A stretch of DNA of 64,000 bases from Petrolisthes cinctipes (GCA_033782935.1 JAWQEG010000501.1:255501-319500); one strand, 5' to 3'. Counted from the first letter of the stretch, positions 23,301-31,699 are shown. The notes: generated by a model from the sequence alone, not told the origin. A program made the numbers and translations.

Positions 23301-25737
23301 TTTGGTAGTGAAGGCTTTCCAGTTGGCACTTTTGTAGTTTGTGTATGTGTGTCTGTGGTCAACTGGGGTGATTCTTGTCTTTGTGATGATTATGATTGGG
23401 AGGTGGTCAGAGCCGAGGGTTCTGACCACCTTCCATGATGTTCTGGGGGCGAGGTTGGGGGAGCAGAAGGTGATATCGGGAGAGGATGGTTGGAAGAGGG
23501 CTTGGTGAGGGATGTGTGTGTTGAGGAGTGTTGTTTAATGAAATGAAGTCGTCCGTTTGGGAAAAGATTTCAAGCCTTCTGTCTGTGTCTGTGTTGTTGA
23601 CATACTGTCATGAGCCTCTGGCTCATTTGTACTATATGACTGTCAAACCATTACTCACCCCAACACTGACCCAACCATTACTCACCCCAACACTGACCCA
23701 ACCATTACTCACCCAAACACTGACCCAACCATTACTCACCCAAACACTGACTCAACCATTACTCACCCAAACACTGACCCAACCATTACTCACCCCAACA
23801 CTGACCCAACCATTACTCACCCAAACACTGACCCAACCATTACTCACCCAAACACTGACCCAACCATTACTCACCCAAACACTGACCCAACCATTACTCA
23901 CCCAAACACTGACCCAACCATTACTCACCCCAACACTGACCCAACCATTACTCACCCAAACACTGACCCAACCATTACTCACCCCAACACTGACCCAACC
24001 AAGGAATTGATGGTGAAGGTTTGTAGAAGGTTTTGTTCAGCCTGATAACATACAGACACACAAATGACCAACATAATGTACAGATGTGTAACTGATTAAG
24101 TACAGTACAATAAAATATACTGATAATGATAATAAAAATAATGGTTATAACCATATTAGTACTTCAACAGGCAAATGGATTCCTCTCCAAGATCATGGAA
24201 AATAGATCATCTGAACTCCCCGATCCTGTGTTTGTTGGCTTCCACATACGGAGAACTGATTACGAGGGATTTTTCAAGGTATCAACACTTACATTAATAT
24301 TACCTCATCACACAAAAATATATAGGACCAATTTCATAGTTCGGCTGTAATCAATTAAGATCATTTTCATTTCATGTGTACATAATTTTCTTCAATATAC
24401 ACTAGTTATTTTCAAGGAACTTTCTTTCCAGAGAAGATATGGAGGTCGTCTTCCTGAAACAGCTTACTATACTCGAGCCCTCTCTCATTACCGCACCAAG
24501 TTCCCTGATGCAGCTGTATTCATTGTGGCCTCAGATGACCTCAAGTATGCCAGATCAGAGTTAGACCAGTATCATGATGTCTTCTTTTCACCAGGTATAC
24601 TGTACTGTATAATGCAACAAAATATGTCTATACTGTACTTTCTTCACCAGGGAGAATAATATTGTGATATAATAATTTTATTAGAAACTGTTATAGTTAC
24701 CTTAATGAATTCCTTTTTACCCACTATATACAGTAGCTGTTACCTTTTGTCAACATGTACAGTAGTAATGTTTTCTTATATACTGTACGGTTGGCCACAG
24801 GAATTCTTACACAGGCTATATGGAAAGAGAGGTCATTATTCTAAAAGTACTGCAATGAATGGTCTACCAAAGACTTGGTGATTAGCAAAACAACAAATCT
24901 AATAATAATTTTGTATTGCAGTTATGTAGTGTCACATTTTCTATAAGTTGTAAACCCTTAAAAACGCCAACGTGTGTACGTATTTTTGTGGCCAATAGTA
25001 TCCCACAGTTGAACATGTTGTCATTGGCAGGATTCTCACCAGGAGAGGACATGGCATTATTGGCATCCTGCAATCACAGCATTATTACCGTGGGCAGTTA
25101 TGGCTTCTGGTCAGCATACCTGGCAGGGGGAGAGGTTGTCTATGCAGATGTTACATCCAAGATTGAGTACAGGTATGATGCATTACCCTATACACATATA
25201 CAACCATTCAAACAAACACACATACACTTTGCTTCTCACATTTCAATACAAGGATAATGGTAGCTAGTCACAGTAATCTATACATGTCATCATATTCATA
25301 CAGTACTTATTAAAAATATTTATTTAGACATTTATTATCTGATCTCCCTCAAACACCTGATGGATTTCTTTTCCCACACCTGTATTTTGCTCCAATATTT
25401 AACTTATTTAGTGTTTCTTTCTTTAGTATATCCTTTTTCTCTGATTAACTATTGTTCCACCATTTCCACTTATATTTTAGCTCCAAATAATTCCCCGAGC
25501 TAGTGATAGTTCTCATTGTATAAAATTAAACATTGGCTGACACAAATTCATATAGTAAATTATTAGGCTATGAAAATAGGTTTTCTATTTATAATATAAA
25601 ATGTTTTATACAAAAATAAAGATTAAACAACAAACCAACACAACATCAAATTAACCATTTTTTTTTTCATCAGGTTCTCACGCAAGATATATGAAAAAAG
25701 TGGGTTGGATAATTTCATTCCTCTCCCCATTGACTGA
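8300..25737 (+). CDS. GT11 alpha-1,2-fucosyltransferase-like gene (nine exons)
   Basis: Predicted exons 8300-8390, 16322-16464, 20187-20451, 20973-21089, 22159-22244, 24171-24278, 24432-24594, 25031-25172 and 25674-25737 join in phase with GT/AG at every junction and total 1179 nt (392 residues). Residues 3-20 form a hydrophobic signal anchor. A stem region with N-glycosylation sequons (N63, N70) follows, then the catalytic domain with GRLGN-MGEYAT (117-127), HIRRTDY (259-265, the HxRRxD nucleotide-sugar motif) and [15 protein letters not shown] (337-351). These motifs and their order match FUT1/FUT2-type family 11 enzymes, which transfer fucose from GDP-fucose to galactose in the Golgi. The acceptor is unknown. 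LINEs sit in introns 1 and 2. Exons 1 and 2 are the least certain because they carry no conserved domain. Confidence 0.85.
10407..10419. repeat. Target-site duplication of LINE (left copy)
   Basis: AGTTGTATGTTCT, identical at 15048-15060. The LINE poly-A tail (T run on this strand, 10420-10428) abuts it directly. Confidence 0.9.
10807..11694 (-). pseudogene. LINE RNase H domain and C-terminal region
   Basis: In the same frame as the RT, after one stop codon. RNase H1-type acidic residues are present: YYTDGSVDP (Asp), [12 protein letters not shown] (Glu), [10 protein letters not shown] (Asp) and [12 protein letters not shown] (Asp, after the PSHVG segment). It would degrade the RNA strand of the RNA/cDNA hybrid. 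Downstream, near 10810-10870 in another frame, lies a [10 protein letters not shown]...C segment like the C-terminal zinc knuckle of related LINEs, so a small frameshift has occurred. Confidence 0.85.
11695..12918 (-). pseudogene. LINE reverse transcriptase domain
   Basis: Fingers/palm motifs in order: [83 protein letters not shown] (catalytic YADD) and [14 protein letters not shown]. It would copy the element RNA at the nicked target. The frame continues into RNase H except for one in-frame TGA at 11695-11697. Confidence 0.9.
12910..13455 (-). mobile_element. Insertion inside the LINE, 9-bp duplication
   Basis: TCTGGGCAG occurs at 12910-12918 and again at 13447-13455, and LINE homology resumes exactly on both sides. 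The unit period is 537 bp (179 x 3), so the LINE reading frame is the same before and after. At the low-coordinate end it carries a (CAA)n-type tail read on the minus strand, like the tails of the Jockey-like fragments at 22415 and 61300. It encodes nothing recognisable and may be a SINE-like or 5'-truncated retrocopy. Confidence 0.7.
13456..14976 (-). pseudogene. LINE endonuclease and pre-RT region
   Basis: The likely start, MERRCAED, is at 14976. An exonuclease-endonuclease-phosphatase fold follows: [12 protein letters not shown] (Asn motif), LLQETLTP (catalytic Glu), [10 protein letters not shown] (Asp/Asn pair), then [10 protein letters not shown] where most relatives have SDH. It nicks target DNA for target-primed reverse transcription. 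The linker runs to the pre-RT motif [19 protein letters not shown] at 13465-13467 stops the frame just before the nested insertion, so this copy is dead although otherwise intact. Confidence 0.85.
15048..15060. repeat. Target-site duplication of LINE (right copy)
   Basis: Identical 13 bp to 10407-10419. Confidence 0.9.
15800..16109. mobile_element. MITE family D
   Basis: The left end TGGACACATGAATGGGTGGT and right end ACCACCAATTCATGTGTCCA are inverted, with TA at both edges. Internally CAGAAGTCAGTATTGAGGAT is duplicated around a (TTAGG)4-type run at 15954-15975. Another copy lies at 45871-46097 in WDR18 intron 1. Confidence 0.75.
15954..15975. repeat. Interstitial TTAGG telomere-like repeat
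   Basis: Four tandem GGTTA units, the arthropod telomere motif. They lie between the two copies of the duplicated interior of the family D MITE. Confidence 0.8.
16322..16464 (+). CDS. GT11 gene exon 2: stem region
   Basis: Strong acceptor (pyrimidine tract, TTATTCAG) and donor (GAAAGAAAA|GTAAGA). It enters in phase 1 and leaves in phase 0, fitting exons 1 and 3. It encodes a 47-residue Asn/Leu-rich segment with sequons NVS and NST, as expected for a luminal stem. An alternative start at ATGCAG|AC (16409) is in the same phase. Confidence 0.55.
17084..17140 (+). ncRNA. U4 snRNA-derived segment at LINE 5' end
   Basis: ACTTTGCGCAGTGGCAGTAT then CGTAACCAATGAGGTT matches the 5' end of U4 snRNA (the U6-pairing stem II strand and start of the 5' stem-loop). 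Weaker similarity continues to the CCATTGC arm at 17131-17137. It lacks the rest of U4 (central region, Sm site, 3' stem-loops), so it is not a functional snRNA gene. The same head starts the second LINE copy at 54740. Confidence 0.75.
17547..19695 (+). pseudogene. U4-headed LINE endonuclease-RT, broken
   Basis: Endonuclease motifs: [15 protein letters not shown] and [11 protein letters not shown] (Glu). The GDxN motif is altered to VGDMIRKVG (copy 2 keeps GDMNGK). RT motifs: [46 protein letters not shown] and [13 protein letters not shown] (FADD). Frames change near 18095, 18900 and 19230, and part of the pre-RT linker is deleted. The C-terminal part carries [12 protein letters not shown], common in this LINE type. 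Non-functional copy. Confidence 0.85.
18189..18220. repeat. 32-bp palindrome
   Basis: CAAGGATGATAGACTATAGT and its complement form a near-perfect palindrome. An almost identical palindrome occurs at 35935-35967 in unrelated sequence. It sits at the edge of the internal deletion in the LINE. Confidence 0.7.
19859..20186. other. Intron sequence, no gene seen
   Basis: End of GT11 intron 2 between the LINE tail and exon 3. AT-rich, no recognised repeat. Confidence 0.6.
20187..20451 (+). CDS. GT11 gene exon 3: start of catalytic domain
   Basis: Acceptor AATCAACAG, donor GCAG|GTTAGT, phase 0 to 1. It carries [20 protein letters not shown], the conserved N-terminal motif of GT11 enzymes. Confidence 0.92.
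20973..21089 (+). CDS. GT11 gene exon 4
   Basis: Acceptor after a CT-rich tract (CTCTCTGGCAG), donor ACAG|GTGAGT, phase 1 to 1, 39 codons ending [14 protein letters not shown], which corresponds to the FIxTG segment of the family. Confidence 0.9.
21110..21500. mobile_element. Degraded family F MITE in GT11 intron 4
   Basis: Contains TTAAGGGGAGATTTTCTTAT and GGAAGGCTACTGATTCCTCC, then inverted counterparts, as in the copies at 624 and 48133. Part of the same repeat lies in intron 3 at about 20815-20875. Confidence 0.5.
22159..22244 (+). CDS. GT11 gene exon 5
   Basis: Acceptor ACATTTCAG, donor ACCAAG|GTTAGT, phase 1 to 0. It encodes [20 protein letters not shown], aligning with the segment before the nucleotide-sugar motif of FUT1/2. 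The nearer TTATGCAG acceptor at about 22127 would give a stop, so it is rejected. Confidence 0.85.
22415..23620 (-). mobile_element. Jockey-like LINE, internally deleted
   Basis: Read on the minus strand: an endonuclease end ([18 protein letters not shown], then [13 protein letters not shown] with the SDH motif) followed, after loss of the RT palm, by the C-terminal region [20 protein letters not shown] and the end motif [19 protein letters not shown], and a (CAA)n tail. The same end motif occurs at 61200, so this is a family with a CAA-rich 3' tail. It lies in GT11 intron 5. Confidence 0.8.
23643..24003. repeat. 27-bp minisatellite, about 13 copies
   Basis: Tandem units of CCAACCATTACTCACCCAAA plus CACTGAC, varying at one C/A position. 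Because 27 is a multiple of three, both strands stay open (nonapeptide PLLTQTLTQ on plus). This is a repeat artefact within intron 5, immediately next to the LINE 5' end. Confidence 0.95.
24171..24278 (+). CDS. GT11 gene exon 6: HxRRxD motif
   Basis: Acceptor ACTTCAACAG, donor TTCAAG|GTATCA, phase 0 to 0. It ends [18 protein letters not shown]. The HIRRTD signature, shared with other fucosyltransferases, binds the GDP-fucose phosphate. Confidence 0.95.
24432..24594 (+). CDS. GT11 gene exon 7
   Basis: Acceptor CTTTCCAG, donor CACCAG|GTATAC, phase 0 to 1. It includes [20 protein letters not shown] and [18 protein letters not shown], matching the FVVTSN-type segment of FUT2. Confidence 0.95.
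24786..25000. mobile_element. MITE family C
   Basis: TACGGTTGGCCACAGGAATT at the left and an inverted, diverged right end (GTATTTTTGTGGCCAATAGTA). Copies are at 53367-53670 and, inverted, 60158-60380. TA ends. It stops 30 bp short of GT11 exon 8. Confidence 0.7.
25031..25172 (+). CDS. GT11 gene exon 8
   Basis: Acceptor TCATTGGCAG, donor GTACAG|GTATGA, phase 1 to 2. It encodes [20 protein letters not shown] and [15 protein letters not shown], the conserved C-terminal GT11 motif. Confidence 0.95.
25674..25737 (+). CDS. GT11 gene exon 9, stop
   Basis: Acceptor after an 11-T tract (TTTTCATCAG). It completes an Arg codon and ends NFIPLPID then TGA at 25735-25737. No AATAAA was noticed close downstream. 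Confidence 0.85.
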
Positions 25738-26796
25738 GCCAGAGTGATTAATCTAATCTAAACTAATATAGAAAGTTATGTTGGACAGGGATATGTTTTG
25801 GTTGTTGAGATAAACAGCTTAGCCAGGTATCCCACCTTCTCAACACTAACTTAAGCTAAAAGGACATACATCTTCAATTTCTGTTTAATATATAATCCAA
25901 ATACAAATTAATTTGATGTTCCTCCAGCTGTTCTCACCTTTGATCTTAAGCCTTCATAATATTATAGTGTCGTTACCTTATATCTAATACCCATATAATT
26001 AATTGCTCTTCTCAGAATCCTGTCCAAAGCCTTTTCAGATCTATAAACACTAGTCAAAATACACTGGAATAATAATGATAATAATAATAATAATAGTAAT
26101 AATAATAATAATAATAACTGTCACACTGGGTAATGCCTTTATAAAGCAAAAACCACCACCAACCAAAATATGAAGGAAATTAATCATTATCTTCCTTTTC
26201 CTATTAAATTAAACTATTAATTTACCTTTCTTTTCCATAACTTCTTCATATTTGCTAAATCTGCATTTCTCTCGATTCTTCCCTTATAAATTATCAGGTT
26301 GTATGTCTTTGCTTTCCTCTAGTACATATCTTCATCTGAATGCTAGATACACCTTTTTCAGGAATCATACATGGCTTTCTTGTCTCCTTTATCAATTCTT
26401 TAAACAGCTTAAATTATCTCCCCCTGGGGAAGTTGGCTATGAATACCTCCCCAATATCCTTGCTTTTCGTAAAAGGTGACTAAAAGGGGCTTTCACTCCT
26501 CCAACTGTCCCTGTTTGTTCACCTGTTACCTTTTGTGCTTACTGTTCCACCTCCCAATTACTGTCTCAATTTTCGACACAAACTCCAAGATCCCAAGATC
26601 TTAGGAAAATGATGTATCCAGTTCTGTTTGTTCACTTGGGCTGTCTGCACCAGACATTGAATTTTATTATTTTTTGTAATGATATAATAATATACCTGTA
26701 TTAAAGCTAAGGATATATAAAACTTTATAATTATTTTGTTTACCCTTTCCACAAAGTATGAATGACTTTTTCAAATACATTTTACATCTTTTACTA
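25738..26796. other. Intergenic, AT-rich
   Basis: 3' flank of the GT11 gene with a TAA/TAG-rich stretch at 26067-26117 and part of a dispersed repeat (about 26440-26560, with CTAAAAGGGGCTTTCACTCC). No gene seen. Confidence 0.5.
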
Positions 26797-27190
26797 TGTA
26801 ACAATAGGGTAGCAGGGGTGAACAGACTCGCTTGTACACGGTAACAATTTATTGGTGGTAGCTTACAAGGTTTGGTTGTACACTTGTAGTTCCTGGACTC
26901 AGTTAGCAAGGTAGGCGAGGGTTGCAGATGTAGACAGGCAAGCACCTTGTGGAGAGAGAGTTTGGTCTGCCGTAGCCGAGTATAGAGTGTAGCAGATGCA
27001 GCAGGCGAAGTCAGCGGCAGGAGCGGAGAGGTGAGTCCAGGCGGGCAGCTAGCTGTAGAGTGTCTTAGGCGAGGCACTCCGGCCCCTTTTATCTCAGTCG
27101 GTCGGTTGCGCGCGCAGGTGTCGTGGCGGCCTCCAGTGCCAGGTGAACAGGTAAGCAGAGGGAAGTGCAAGGTGCTTGGCATCTGCTACA
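26797..27190 (-). repeat. Gypsy-type LTR (3' LTR)
   Basis: On the minus strand it begins TGTAGCAGATGCC and ends CCCTATTGTTACA (TG...CA with TGTA/TACA ends), 394 bp. It holds a TATA-like GAGATAAAAGGGG and an AATAAA (plus 26848-26853). A purine tract abuts its upstream edge, identifying it as the 3' LTR of a minus-strand element. Confidence 0.65.
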
Positions 27191-27207
27191 GTACCCCCCC
27201 CGCCCTC
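27191..27207 (-). promoter_or_regulatory. Polypurine tract of the Gypsy element
   Basis: On the minus strand GAGGGCGGGGGGGGTAC lies immediately before the LTR start. This is the expected plus-strand primer site for LTR retrotransposon reverse transcription. Confidence 0.6.
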
Positions 27208-27312
27208 AATATTTAGAAGACTAGATTGGCCCAGGAACATACATAAAAAAAAAACAAAAAAAAACAGGGGGTACGTTCTCACAATTAGGGGCGAACCCAC
27301 AATGATGACGTG

Positions 27313-27578
27313 AATAATAGTGCATTTGTCGCGGCTTTCAGCCGCTTAAATTGTATTTATTGGTTGTGGAACCAGCACAGCTGGATTGCTATAGAAATAT
27401 ACCCCTTCTCCAGCCCAGGCCCCGTATAGGCATAATCTGGGCTAGAAGGGTCTATTCCGTGACGATCATCAGAAGTAAATTAAAATTCAAATCTGGCGCT
27501 GTACTGATAGTGGAGCCACCTGGTGGTGGCCTGTAGAGGTACTGACCCCGCTCTGGGAAGGCCGCCTCTCGTCCACTC
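27313..27578. repeat. DIRS right inverted terminal repeat (with extension)
   Basis: 27365-27578 matches the reverse complement of 34588-34798 with few differences (including GGAACCAGCACAGCTGGATT and GAAGGCCGCCTCTCGTCCAC). The outer 27313-27364 (GTGCATTTGTCGCGGCTTTC...) is not in the left ITR but is copied, complemented, in the internal complementary region. Confidence 0.88.
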
Positions 27579-27632
27579 AAATGAGAAAGAAAGTGAATGC
27601 CTGCCGCATCGGGAGGTGGTTGGGACAGTTAA

Positions 27633-27735
27633 AGCTGTGCTGGTTCCACAACCAATAAATACAATTTAAGCGGCTGAAAGCCGCGACAAATGCACTATTA
27701 TTGGTATAGTGGAACCAGCACAGCTGGATTGCTAT
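27633..27735. repeat. DIRS internal complementary region (ICR)
   Basis: 27633-27700 is the reverse complement of the outer right end (27313-27385), and it fuses directly to 27699-27735, which matches the outer left end (reverse complement of 34771-34808). A circle-junction-like composite just inside the right ITR is the hallmark of DIRS1 elements and is thought to template completion of both ends. Confidence 0.85.
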
Positions 27736-28317
27736 GCATGCGATGCGGTAGGTGGGAGGTGAGGTGGAGGCAATCACGGGCCTAGTTAAGAGCGGTCGAG
27801 AAAGCGGGGACTCATATAAGGTAAAAGAGCTGAGGTGAGGCCGAAGCTGAACCAGCTTCCACACTAGCTAGGGTGTTAGCTGTGGTGGAAGTGTTCCAAC
27901 TTTTATAATATAAAATTATTATATACCGTAGACTATTCTGTTATAAACCAGAAGTGTTACCAGTCTAAAGTCTTTATAGTCAGACTCGAGGGGTCGGGTA
28001 CAGGAGAGGGGTACCCCCGGTCCCCCCCCCACCCCCCACTCTTTTTTGTTAAAGTCCTCTGAGCTCGGGCTATGGCCTGGGCTCAGGTCATGCAATCCCG
28101 AGAGGATGAAGGAGGAACACAAGGATGTAGTAATCCTGTATTTATTATATCCAGTCACTCATCCTAGTATTAGTAAGTTTCGGAGAATAAATACTCAAGA
28201 ATTCCATAACAATGTAATTTATTTTTGCCAGCACCATATGTACAACATGAATGACATGGGGATGAGCGTGAAACTGTACATGATGGAGGTGACGTATGGG
28301 ATGACTAGTGACGGTTA

Positions 28318-29375
28318 TTAAGTCGCCCAACCTTTTCCCTTCGGGCGGCCCCTCCCCCTCATGTGTCTCCCACGGGGACCCTGAGGAATGGAGGGTGGAG
28401 TTCCCATAGCCACACAGGGGGTAGGGGAGAGCGAGTGGAACAGATACCTCGTCCTGAAGGAGGAAGTGGATGTCCAGCCCCCCAGATCCCGCACCCTCTC
28501 CACCGAGTGAGTCCTGAGGAAGGCGAGGGAGGCGGCCACGCCCCTAATGCTGTGAGCCCTCGGGGCGTGTCCGGGATCCCCATTCTCTATCACTCGGCAG
28601 AGAAGGCGAGCGATTGACCTAGGGAAGAGAGGGTTACCGGACCCAGAGTTGTAGAAGAGGTGGTCCGGGGAAGCCTCTCTCGTCGCCTCCACGTACGCGG
28701 TGAAGGCGTGGACTGGACAGAGGGGGTGGAAACTTCCATCCCTCAGGAAAGAGGGTACTGCGAGAGGCCAATCCTGCCGTCAGCCTGCTCATTCTTAGCT
28801 AGGAAAGCAGGAGAGGGGGAGATAGTTAAAAAAGTAAGGTTAGGGCTTACGGAAGAAAAAGCTGGGTGACGGGTAAGGGCTGCCAACTGAAAGGCCCTGT
28901 ACTCTGTAGCTAAGGCGAGCAGGAAGAGAGCTTTCTGGAGGAGGTGACAAACCTCCAGAGGGACCCCCTCGAAGGTCAGGTACAAAAGGACGCGGTGAAG
29001 GGACCAGGGAGGAGTCAGGGCCCGGTGAGGTGCGGTCCCCGCCCGAATCCCCATCCTCAGGAGAGAGAGAGGCCTCTCTGAGACCTTAATGTTAAAACCT
29101 AGGAGGAGGGGATCAGACAGGGCTGCGTGATGCGCAAGCACCATCGCCGGGGCCTTGTTGGTGGAATCGGCGAGCCACGTGAGGAATTCCAGGACCTTGT
29201 CCTCCGAGATGACCATGGAGGGGTGTCTTCGCAAGAAGTCCTGGAATCTTTTCCAGCACGATTCAAATTGTCGCACCGACGACTGATGATGAGCCCTCAG
29301 CATCTTGCCCACTGTCTCTTTAGTGAACCTTTTGCTAAGGACTCCCCGTAGAAACTCCAAGCGTGTAGTTTCAGT
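28318..29375 (-). pseudogene. DIRS tyrosine recombinase
   Basis: The N-terminal half includes TTRLEFLRGVLSKRFTKETV, a core-binding-like segment (VRQFESCWKRFQDFLRRH) and LALATEYRAFQLAAL (first catalytic Arg). After a one-base frame change near 28765 the C-terminal half has RAHSIRGVAASLAF (HxxR) and SSFRTRYL (catalytic Tyr). This gives the R...HxxR...Y set of lambda-type recombinases, which integrates the circular cDNA. The start overlaps the end of the RT frame by about 80 bp in a different frame. The frameshift makes this copy probably inactive unless it is bypassed. Confidence 0.85.
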
Positions 29376-31069
29376 GACGCTTGGAGTGGTGCAGACAGGG
29401 TGCTGGAGAGGCACGCCGATCCCAACTGAAGAGGATGAGGGCACCACCGGGACAGTTCTCCGAACCACGGCTGCGCTGGCCAGAGGGGGGCTATGAGGAG
29501 TACCCTCCCCCTGAATGCACGCAGCTTGAGGATGGCCTTCAGGAGGACTGACGTAGCTGGGGGTGGGAAGAAGTAGAGATAACCCCACCTGTTCCAGTCC
29601 TCTGTGAAGGCATCCGGGCCTCCCGCCACTGTCCTGGATGAGAAGGTTAGGAACAGAGGAAGTAGGGCCGTGGATGGGGAGGTGAACAGGTCCACCTCCG
29701 GTGTCCCGTAGCGAAGGCAGAGTGACTCGAACACAAGGGGACGCAGTTGCCACTCGCCTGACGTCACCTTGAACCTGGATAGAGCGTCCGCCCAATCGTT
29801 CTCCCGCCCTGGCACATAGCGGGCCGAGAGGTGAATGTACCTCTTGGCCGCTATTGAGAAAATCGGCTCCGACAGGGACAGGAGAATTTCCGACCATGCG
29901 GTGCCCTGTTTCTGTAGGCACTGCACGGCCGCAACATTGTCCATATCGAAGCAGACGCCTATCCTGGAGAACTGCGGGTGTCTGTTGAGCCACTCCCTTG
30001 ATACCATCAACTCCCGGGCATTGATGTGTAGTAGCCTCTCCTCTTCCTTCCATCCCCTGCACCGTTGATGTCCCAGGTAAGACTGGTATCCCCAGCCTAC
30101 GTCTGATGCGTCTGTCGCCACCGTGATCCCCGGGGAAGGAAACACCCAGGGAACTCGCTGACGCAGGGCATCGGGACGTAGCCAGGGGCGAAGGAGATGG
30201 TGGAGAGTGTGGGACACTTGCCTGGGAAGGTCCCTGTGTGCGGGGGACAGGTGGAGGTTTACATCCCGCGTCAGCCTCCTGTGTTTCAATCGTCCCAGGG
30301 GCATTGCAGGGGCCGCGAAATTTAGGGACCCGAGCAATGATTCCCACTGGCGGCGAGAGAAAGTACGGGAAAAATGCGCCTGGCGGACGTGGCGGAGGGT
30401 CTGGCGGGCATTGTCTGGAGCAAGAGAGAGGGTGGCCGAAAGAGAGTCCCACTCTATTCCCAGCCAACACAGTTTGCGAGTGGGAGTGAGAGAGGACTTG
30501 GGGATGTTCAATAGGAACCCCATTTCCTCTAGCACCCCCCTTGCTATCCTGACGTTGTTTGCTACCTGCTCCTTGGAAGGGGCGTGAAGCAACCAATCGT
30601 CCAGGTACATGAGGGTGGGGACGCCCGCCTCTGCCAGACGGGATGCCACCACCCTCACGAGCTTTGTGAAGACTCGAGGAGCTAGAGAGAGACCGAAAAG
30701 GAGCCTGGTAAACTGAAACGTCTCGGTCCCCACCTGGAAGGCCAGAAAACGGCGAAACCTGGGGTGGATCAGGACGTGCCAGTACGCATCCTTGAGATCC
30801 AGGGATGCTAACCAGTCTCCCCTTCTTAGAACTGTGCGGACCTGGGCAACCGAAACCATCTTGAAACATAAGGTTTTGACGAATTTGTTTAGCTTGCTCA
30901 GGTCCATCACCAATCTTGTTTTTCCCTGGTCCTTTTTGGGGACCGTGAGTAAACGAGAAAGAAAGACCCTCCCCGTCGCCCGCTCCACTACCCCTTTTTC
31001 CCGCATTTCTAACACATGCGGGACGACCGAAAGTGACACTTTGGTTGAGGCAGGAGGTAGACGTAGTGG
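29297..31069 (-). CDS. DIRS reverse transcriptase and RNase H exon
   Basis: Begins at a splice acceptor (TTCCGTTACAG|CCACTA) with PLRLPPASTKVSLSVVPHVL and runs open for 590 codons. RT motifs: KTRLVMDLSKLNK, WLASLDLKDAYWHV, LLFGLSLAPRVFTK and TLMYLDDWLLHA (catalytic YLDD). RNase H follows: ITVATDASDVGWGY (Asp), HINARELMVSREWL (Glu), CFDMDNVAAV (Asp) and GRENDWADALSR. The domain order and the YLDD and TDAS motifs fit DIRS/Ty3-type enzymes. Intact in this copy. Confidence 0.9.
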   Translation of the reverse strand, partial: PLRLPPASTKVSLSVVPHVLEMREKGVVERATGRVFLSRLLTVPKKDQGKTRLVMDLSKLNKFVKTLCFKMVSVAQVRTVLRRGDWLASLDLKDAYWHVLIHPRFRRFLAFQVGTETFQFTRLLFGLSLAPRVFTKLVRVVASRLAEAGVPTLMYLDDWLLHAPSKEQVANNVRIARGVLEEMGFLLNIPKSSLTPTRKLCWLGIEWDSLSATLSLAPDNARQTLRHVRQAHFSRTFSRRQWESLLGSLNFAAPAMPLGRLKHRRLTRDVNLHLSPAHRDLPRQVSHTLHHLLRPWLRPDALRQRVPWVFPSPGITVATDASDVGWGYQSYLGHQRCRGWKEEERLLHINARELMVSREWLNRHPQFSRIGVCFDMDNVAAVQCLQKQGTAWSEILLSLSEPIFSIAAKRYIHLSARYVPGRENDWADALSRFKVTSGEWQLRPLVFESLCLRYGTPEVDLFTSPSTALLPLFLTFSSRTVAGGPDAFTEDWNRWGYLYFFPPPATSVLLKAILKLRAFRGRVLLIAPLWPAQPWFGELSRWCPHPLQLGSACLSSTLSAPLQASLKLHAWSFYGESLAKGSLKRQWARC

Positions 31070-31269
31070 CTGTAACGGAAATGACAGGTGTCAGTGGGAG
31101 TACAGTTAATCCAAGACCGGGACCCGAGGGATCCGGGAAGGGTTGGTGGGGAAGGATGACGGGTAGTGAGGGTGAGAATTTTGACCTAACAGGAACCCAA
31201 GGTTGGAGGGGGGGGTTATGTCATATGTCAGAAATGTCAAACCCGGCGGGTTAAAAAACAGTTACTCAC

Positions 31270-31630
31270 CGGTACAGATATCCAGGGCCAAGACAGGCCC
31301 TGGCGGATCACCCTTGCTGCCCAGCCGTGGGAGGGCCAGGCTGCTGACCACCCCGTGAGGCAGCCCAGAGTGGGACCCTCAAGTGGAGCGGTCCTTCTGG
31401 GAGGGGTGGGCGAAGGAAGGTCTTGGGCCTCTGGAAGGGCTTGGAGCCGTCCTCTCCCTCGAAACGGCTGCTGGCCCCTCTGGGTGAACCTGTGGTGCTG
31501 TTTTGGGGGAGTGGGGTATGTTGGCCTTGGCAGTCTCGATGGCTGGGAGGGCCTACGAGGCTGGTAAGATGGTCTGGGAGGCTGTGGGGCACGTGGCCTA
31601 CGGACAAACAGATTGGTTGGCAACCGAACC
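31270..31630 (-). CDS. DIRS exon upstream of RT (Pro/Arg-rich)
   Basis: Pro/Arg/Gln-rich (NLFVRRPRAPQPPRPSYQPR, FTQRGQQPFRGRGRLQ), like a nucleic-acid-binding gag tail. It ends WISVP at a consensus donor (ACCG|GTGAGT) in phase 0, in register with the RT exon. Its upstream junction is unclear: acceptors at TTTTACACAG (about 31652) and TTAG (about 31641) are both possible. Confidence 0.6.
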
Positions 31631-31699
31631 ATTATTTCCCTCTAATTTTACCTCCTGTGTAAAACAAACTCAAGAAAAGGGATCAATGAGAGGAACTTA

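Noticed and set aside
23528..24010. Repetitive PLLTQTLTQ protein
   Set aside because: Both strands are open because the repeat unit is 27 bp; there is no start context or splice evidence.
28743..30869. A 708-codon minus-strand ORF as one protein
   Set aside because: Only its last ~210 codons are the recombinase; the rest is a shadow of the RT frame.
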